Source: Actinoalloteichus caeruleus DSM 43889 | GTDB taxonomy: Bacteria; Actinomycetota; Actinomycetes; Mycobacteriales; Pseudonocardiaceae | Length of the DNA: 64,000 nucleotides | Assembly: GCF_000429185.2 (NCBI RefSeq) | Contig: NZ_AUBJ02000001.1 | Coordinates: forward strand, 2,914,001-2,978,000 | Reading direction: 5' to 3' | Part shown: positions 60,224 to 64,000 of the stretch, piece by piece | How the letters are laid out: every line of letters starts with the position of its first letter | How positions within the stretch are numbered: position 1 is the first letter of the stretch | Notes under the pieces: model-generated | Databases searched by the model: none | What the model was told of the DNA's origin: nothing | The model's input: only the letters and a program-made list of their open reading frames with translations | Translations under genes and position numbers: made by a program

Positions 60224-60817
60224 TCAGCCGCCGCTGGGCGGCGACGGCTCCGGCCCGACACCGGGCCGGCGCGTCATACCGAGGACGAGGCGCACCTGGC
60301 TGGCGCCATCGGGGCGGGCGTCGCGGTTCTCCAGCCGGTCGGTGAAGCGTTCGAGGACCCGCATCAGGTCCCGGCGGAGCTCGCGCATCTCCTCGAGGGT
60401 GACGAAGGTGGTGGCGCTGACGACGCCCGTCGCCTCCCGCCACCCCTCCGGCTCGCGGGCCCGGGTGCGGATGCCCTGCCGGAGGATGTCGAAGTCGTGT
60501 TCGAGGAACGCCTCGGTGGCCGCCTCGCTCGCCAGGTCGGACTCGTCGTCGGCTCCGTCGATCACCAGGGTCTGGTGGAAGCTGGCGAGCCGCCAGGGCT
60601 TCTCCCTGCCGCCGTCACCGGCCTGCTCGACGTAACCGTGCCTGGCGAGCGTGCGGAGGTGGTACGAGCAGTTCGCCACGCTCTCCCCCAGCACGACCGA
60701 GCACTGGGTGGCGGTCCGATCGCGTTCCGCCAACAGGTCCATCAGCGCGATGCGGACGGGGTGCGCCAGTGCCCGGAGCGCCTTCGGGTCTCGGCGACCC
60801 TCCCTGTTCTCTGCCAT
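60224..60817 (-). CDS. ArsR-type winged-helix transcriptional regulator
   Basis: This 197-residue regulator starts MAENREGRRDPKALRALAHP. The winged helix comprises VRIALMDLLAERDRTATQCS, the recognition helix region GESVANCSYHLRTLARHGYV and a wing EQAGDGGREKPWRLASF. The C-terminal ~100 residues are helical and acidic, with EFLEHDFDILRQG-like helices (the sequence reads ATEAFLEHDFDILRQGIRT) and a conserved-looking EEMRELRRDLMRVLERF; this domain is common in Streptomyces regulators of unknown ligand. No metal motif is seen. The ATG at 60817 lies 6 nt after a TAGTCT -10 element, so the mRNA is probably leaderless. Three 14-bp repeats cover the promoter, suggesting autoregulation. Confidence 0.87.
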   Translation of the reverse strand: MAENREGRRDPKALRALAHPVRIALMDLLAERDRTATQCSVVLGESVANCSYHLRTLARHGYVEQAGDGGREKPWRLASFHQTLVIDGADDESDLASEAATEAFLEHDFDILRQGIRTRAREPEGWREATGVVSATTFVTLEEMRELRRDLMRVLERFTDRLENRDARPDGASQVRLVLGMTRRPGVGPEPSPPSGG

Positions 60818-60823
60818 GACCAC

Positions 60824-60829
60824 AGACTA
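60824..60829 (-). promoter_or_regulatory. -10 element of the winged-helix regulator gene
   Basis: TAGTCT on the minus strand ends 6 nt before the ATG at 60817. Confidence 0.55.
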
Positions 60830-60835
60830 CTTCTC

Positions 60836-60877
60836 GCAACACTTGTTGCGCAACACTTCTTTCGCAACAGGTGTTGT
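60836..60877. promoter_or_regulatory. Operator-like array of three 14-bp direct repeats
   Basis: GCAACACTTGTTGC (60836), GCAACACTTCTTTC (60850) and GCAACAGGTGTTGT (60864) follow each other with an exact 14-bp period. The first is part of the palindrome CGCAAC-ACTT-GTTGCG and the third contains CAACA-GG-TGTTG. The array covers the -35 to upstream region of the regulator promoter and is much less GC-rich than its surroundings. Confidence 0.7.
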
Positions 60878-61243
60878 TCATGCCGGTTCCCCTCCCCAGG
60901 AGGGCACGGAGGGGAGCGCACCGGGGACCGGCCAGGAGACGCGACCACTGCTCACCACCACCCGACGCGCGGTGGGACGTCCGGCGGACCGGCGGAGGGT
61001 GGGACACGGGGGCGACGGGGGCGGGCGATCCGCGGCCGCGGTCGACCCGCCGCCGCCCGAGGGGCCGCGCCGCCAGCTCCCGCACGGCACGGGAGGACGA
61101 CGGGGGGAGCACGGGGGGTCAACGGGCACACGGCTCACGGCGGGGCCGGGAACACTCCCCTCGGCACCAGGCCGGCCGCCACCCGGCGACCGACGACGGC
61201 GGGCGGTCGCCCGCCGCTCGCGGGCGCACGGACCGAGAAGGGG
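60878..61243. other. Intergenic stretch between regulator operator and rnpB, no gene seen
   Basis: Very GC-rich DNA with no ribosome-binding site followed by a coding-like frame, and no RNA motif beyond the rnpB 3' flank. Confidence 0.5.
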
Positions 61244-61641
61244 GACGAGTCGACCTGTAAGCCGGATTCTGTGACCACCGGACCTCTCGGTCCGACGGCC
61301 GGCGACCATCCATCTAGACCTGCCGTCACCGACAGGCTCCAGCGGCCTACCCGCGAACTCGGGCGGGCAGCCCTCGAACGTTCGCGCAGGCGGTCTCCCG
61401 CCCTCTTGGCCTTGCTCCGGGTGGGGTTTACCGAGCCACCCCGGTCACCCGGGGTGCTGGTGGTCTCTTACACCACCGTTTCACCCTTACCCGGTCCGCC
61501 GAGGCGGACCGGGCGGTCTGTTTTCTGTGGCACTGTCCCGCGGGTCGCCCCGGGTTGCCGTTAACAACCACCCTGCCCTGTGGAGTCCGGACTTTCCTCG
61601 ACGACGCGGCGCGCCGTCGCGGCCGCCCGGCCGACTCATCC
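61244..61641 (-). ncRNA. rnpB: RNase P RNA (class A)
   Basis: This is the catalytic RNA of RNase P, which trims the 5' ends of tRNA precursors. On the minus strand it contains the near-universal GAGGAAAGTCCGGACTCCAC (CR-I), ACAGAAAACAGACCGCC, GGGTAAGGGTGAAACGGTGG and GTAAGAGACCACCAGC, and near the 3' end TAGATGGATGGTCGCC and CAGAATCCGGCTTACAGG (CR-V). The outer helix P1 forms between GAGTCG at the 5' end and CGACTC at the 3' end. The length of ~395 nt fits actinobacterial class A. Ends are approximate to a few nt. Confidence 0.96.
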
Positions 61642-61649
61642 CCCCGTTC

Positions 61650-61655
61650 AGTCTA
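61650..61655 (-). promoter_or_regulatory. -10 element of rnpB
   Basis: TAGACT on the minus strand lies about 8-10 nt upstream of the mature 5' end. The -35 region is not obvious. Confidence 0.5.
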
Positions 61656-61803
61656 GTGGCCGGGCGTCGAGCGAGCGGCACGCGGCCGACCGGCCCACCC
61701 CGCCGGGAGATCCCACGCGGAGCGGCGGACCGCGTCACAAGGCCGCTGCGATCCGACCGTTCACCCTGTGGATGGTCCGACCCGGTGCGGCAGGATGACC
61801 ACC

Positions 61804-62280
61804 ATGAGGCGAATCGTGATCTGGGTCACCGATTCGGGGTGGCGATCGTGTCTGTCCGCCGCCACCCACTTCACCCACGACGCGGAGTCCGTGGTGCTCC
61901 TGCACGTGATTCCCCCCGACGGGGACACCCCGGCCGGTGGGTTGCGCGGGTTCCTCGGCCGGGGACAGGAACGCGTGCCGACCCAGCAGGTCAACGAGCT
62001 CGCCCAGGCAGCCGCGCACCGCCTGCTCGCCAGGGGGCGCCGCCTGCTCGGACGCGGCTGCGAGACGGTGTCCAGGGTCGGCCGCCCCGAACGGGAGGTC
62101 CTGTCGGTCTGCGCCGGAGCGGACCTCCTCGTGTGCGGACGGGACGGGCGGTTGCGGCTCACCGGCCCCAAGAGCCTCGCACCGGCCACCCGCTTCGTCG
62201 TGGGTCACGCGCCCTGCGCGGTGTTGCTGGTGTGGCCGGACGAGGAGGTCCCGGCCGCCCGCCCCGGGCGCTGCGGATGA
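61804..62280 (+). CDS. Universal stress protein family protein
   Basis: This 158-residue single-domain Usp fold starts MRRIVIWVTDSGWRSCL. It continues VVLLHVIPPDGDTP and, near the C-terminus, ADLLVCGRDGRLRLTGPKSL and FVVGHAPCAVLLVW, the usual last strands. The ATP-binding G-x2-G-x9-G(S/T) motif is only partly met, so ATP binding is doubtful. The ATG at 61804 is preceded by AGGA; another ATG at 61795 is possible. It is divergent from rnpB and convergent with the RNase H gene. Its role is unknown; Usp proteins respond to growth arrest and hypoxia in mycobacteria. Confidence 0.82.
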   Translation: MRRIVIWVTDSGWRSCLSAATHFTHDAESVVLLHVIPPDGDTPAGGLRGFLGRGQERVPTQQVNELAQAAAHRLLARGRRLLGRGCETVSRVGRPEREVLSVCAGADLLVCGRDGRLRLTGPKSLAPATRFVVGHAPCAVLLVWPDEEVPAARPGRCG

Positions 62281-62303
62281 GCGGCGGGGCGGACCGGCGG
62301 CGG

Positions 62304-63491
62304 TCAGCCGAGGGCCGGGTGGAAGGTCGTGTCGTTGACCAAGGTCACCGAGGCGTGCCCGTCGGGGTAGAAGTTGGCGACGGAGATCGAGGCGACGTCG
62401 AGGTGCAGGCGGTACATCAGGCTCGGCCCCACGTCCAGTGCCATCCGCAGCAGCGCCTTGATCGGTGACACGTGGCTGACCACGACCACGGTGCGCCCAC
62501 CGTGCTCGGCGATCAACTCGTCCCTGGCCCGCCGCACCCGGCGGTGCACCTCGTCCAGGCTCTCCCCGCCGGGCGGTGCGACGCTCGCGTCCCGCAACCA
62601 CCTCGCGTGGAGGTCCGGGTCCCGCTCGGCCGCCTCACCGAAGGTGAGGCCGTCCCACTCCCCGAAGTCGCACTCGACGAGCCGCTCGGACACCGTGACC
62701 TGCCCGCGTACCGCGTCCGCCACGAGCTTCGCGGTGTCCAGGGTCCTGCTGAGCGGGGAACTGACCACCGGGACCGGCGTCGAGTCCCCGTCAGCCACCA
62801 GCCGCGCGACGCGGCGACCGGCCGCGGCGGCCTGCTCGTGACCGAAGTCGGTGAGGGGGACATCCCCTCGTCCCGCGTACCGCCGCTGGCGGGAGTACTC
62901 GGTCTCCCCGTGCCGCACCAACACCAGGCGGGTGGGCACCCCGGTGGCCCCCGACCACCGCGCGGCGGTCGGCGCCGCCCGGGCGCTCCCTCGGTGGGCC
63001 TCGTCGTCCCGACTGGACGGTGCGCGGTCCCGGGCGGGGGCACCGCCGCCGGCCGACTCCCTCGCCGCGCCCCGACCGTTCCCGGCCTGGGCGTCCATCG
63101 CCTGGTTGGCCAACCGGTCGGCGTGCGCGTTGTGGGCCCGGGGGATCCACTCGTAGCTCACCCGGTCGAACCGGCGGGCGAGGTCCCGCGCGGTGAGCGC
63201 GAGCGGCTGGAGCTGCGGGTGTTTGATCTTCCAGCGACCCGACATCTGCTCGACCACGAGCTTGGAGTCCATCCGCACCGCCACCTCGGCGGCCCCCAGC
63301 TCGTCGGCGGCCCGCAACCCGGCGATCAGGCCCTGGTACTCGGCCACGTTGTTGGTCGCGACACCCAGCGCCTCGGCCCGCTCCACGAGCACGGCACCCG
63401 TGTCGGCGTCGAAGACGACGGCACCGTAGCCGGCGGGCCCCGGGTTGCCCCGTGAACCACCGTCGGCCTCGACGACCACCCTCGAGGTCAC
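62304..63491 (-). CDS. Bifunctional RNase HI / histidine phosphatase (acid phosphatase)
   Basis: This is a 395-residue fusion. The N-terminal RNase HI domain has the catalytic carboxylates in VEADGGSRGNPGPAGYG (Asp near 9), NNVAEYQGLIAGL (Glu), RMDSKLVVEQM (Asp) and NAHADRLANQAM (Asp). A disordered linker of ~50 residues follows. The C-terminal histidine-phosphatase domain has the LVLVRHGETEYSRQRRYAGR motif near residue 190 and VVVVSHVSPIKALLRM with the second His. It degrades RNA in RNA:DNA hybrids, and the phosphatase part resembles CobC (alpha-ribazole phosphatase). M. tuberculosis Rv2228c has the same architecture and both activities. The GTG at 63491 overlaps the preceding stop (GTGA), so the genes are coupled. 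Confidence 0.94.
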   Translation of the reverse strand: MTSRVVVEADGGSRGNPGPAGYGAVVFDADTGAVLVERAEALGVATNNVAEYQGLIAGLRAADELGAAEVAVRMDSKLVVEQMSGRWKIKHPQLQPLALTARDLARRFDRVSYEWIPRAHNAHADRLANQAMDAQAGNGRGAARESAGGGAPARDRAPSSRDDEAHRGSARAAPTAARWSGATGVPTRLVLVRHGETEYSRQRRYAGRGDVPLTDFGHEQAAAAGRRVARLVADGDSTPVPVVSSPLSRTLDTAKLVADAVRGQVTVSERLVECDFGEWDGLTFGEAAERDPDLHARWLRDASVAPPGGESLDEVHRRVRRARDELIAEHGGRTVVVVSHVSPIKALLRMALDVGPSLMYRLHLDVASISVANFYPDGHASVTLVNDTTFHPALG

Positions 63492-64000
63492 AGCCCGGAC
63501 TCCCCGGTGCGCACCAGGATCACACCGCACTCCTCGCAGCGGACCACGTCGTCGGGGGCCGCCTTGCGCAGTTCCGACAACGCGGTGCGGTCCAGTTCCA
63601 ACCGGCAGGCGCCGCAGCGGCGGGCCCGGAGCAGCGCGGCCCCGGTTCCCTTCTGGGCGCGCAACCGCTCGTACAGCGCCAGCAGGCCCTCGGGAACGGA
63701 TCCGACCACCGCCTCGCGGGCCTCGGTCCGCCGCGTCTCGACCGTGCCGAGGTCGGCGAGGGCCTCGTCGCGGCGGCGTTCGGCGTCACCCAGCCGTTGG
63801 CGGACCTCCGCCAACTCGCCCTCGGCCACCGAGACCTGCGTCTCGGCCGCCTCGATGCGTTCCATCAGCTCCAGCAGCTCGTCCTCCAGCAGGGCCTGCC
63901 GGCGGCGCACCGACTCCAGTTCGTGCTCCAGGTCGGCGACCTGCCGGGCGGAGACGTTCCCCCCCTTGAGCAGGTCCTCGTCCCGCTTGCCCCTGGCCCG
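63488..64000 (-). CDS. C4-type zinc ribbon protein with coiled coil (5' end outside window)
   Basis: The frame is open to the window edge, so the N-terminus is missing; at least 170 residues are visible. A long charged coiled coil (VADLEHELESVRRRQALLED and ERIEAAETQVSVAEGELAEV) is followed by PEGLLALYERLRAQKGTGAA and a zinc ribbon: CGAC in RARRCGACRLELDR and CEEC in VVRCEECGVILVR. It corresponds to Rv2229c, conserved next to the RNase H fusion. Proteins of this family are thought to act as nucleic-acid or chaperone adaptors; the exact role is unknown. The stop overlaps the RNase H start by 4 nt. Confidence 0.92.
   Translation of the reverse strand, partial: RARGKRDEDLLKGGNVSARQVADLEHELESVRRRQALLEDELLELMERIEAAETQVSVAEGELAEVRQRLGDAERRRDEALADLGTVETRRTEAREAVVGSVPEGLLALYERLRAQKGTGAALLRARRCGACRLELDRTALSELRKAAPDDVVRCEECGVILVRTGESGL

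Noticed and set aside
61375-61384. LexA/SOS-box-like CGAACGTTCG
   Set aside because: It lies inside the RNase P RNA, where the palindrome is part of the folded RNA, and is far from any promoter.

Overview
This is a high-GC actinobacterial chromosome segment. The gene order cobT, ilvE, gcvT, pepA, lpdA/sucB, TIGR01777 epimerase, lipB, lipA, DUF4191, RDD, glnA, glnE, glnA2, CaeA-like hydrolase, panB, RNase H/phosphatase, zinc-ribbon protein closely follows the Mycobacterium tuberculosis order around Rv2207 to Rv2229c. The 16S rRNA and the protein wording suggest a member of Pseudonocardiales (Pseudonocardiaceae). That placement is inferred from memory and no search was run.

Layout. 1-4.3 kb: the end of a TetR regulator, a cation exchanger divergent from an ArsR regulator, and cobT. 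4.5-9 kb, minus strand: ilvE (frameshifted), the translationally coupled pair gcvT/DUF402, and an APC-type permease. 9.1-24.2 kb: pepA, the lipoate and 2-oxoacid dehydrogenase genes (lpdA, sucB with a frameshift, lipB, lipA), DUF4191 and RDD proteins, glutamine synthetase glnA, and an NmrA-like reductase. 24.4-29.4 kb: a bacterial voltage-gated-type cation channel, glnE (controls glutamine synthetase by adenylylation), and a class I amidotransferase. 29.6-35.5 kb: a complete rRNA operon on the minus strand (16S-23S-5S, no spacer tRNA) with a terminator, two boxA-like elements and an AT-richer promoter region. 36.2-44.3 kb, minus strand: a 1653-residue protein with two glycosyltransferase-like regions, a coiled coil and an FkbM methyltransferase, then glnA2 and a lipoprotein peptidase/esterase. 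44.4-50.4 kb: nadE, a DinB protein, panB, a glutathionyl-hydroquinone-reductase-like protein and a solute-binding protein. 50.8-58.6 kb, minus strand: a tightly packed type IV secretion-like cluster (pilin-like, PrgI/VirB3-like, VirB4 ATPase, VirB6-like, VirB8/TcpC-like, and a lytic transglycosylase/NlpC-P60 protein). 58.6-64 kb: a gene-poor stretch, an ArsR-type regulator with a three-copy 14-bp repeat over its promoter, the RNase P RNA, a universal stress protein, an RNase H/phosphatase fusion and the start-truncated zinc-ribbon gene.

How the parts fit. glnA, glnE and glnA2 form a nitrogen-assimilation neighbourhood: GlnE adenylylates GlnA, which has the target Tyr motif, whereas GlnA2 lacks it. 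A rRNA operon and the giant glycosyltransferase gene now separate glnE from glnA2. lipB and lipA make the lipoyl groups carried by SucB, which LpdA re-oxidises. The secretion cluster interrupts the panB to RNase H synteny and has no relaxase, integrase or coupling protein in view.

Two housekeeping genes (ilvE, sucB) each lack exactly one base in a C/G run. This most likely reflects consensus errors rather than real loss. Several genes have a TANNNT hexamer 6-7 nt before the start codon, the signature of leaderless transcripts.
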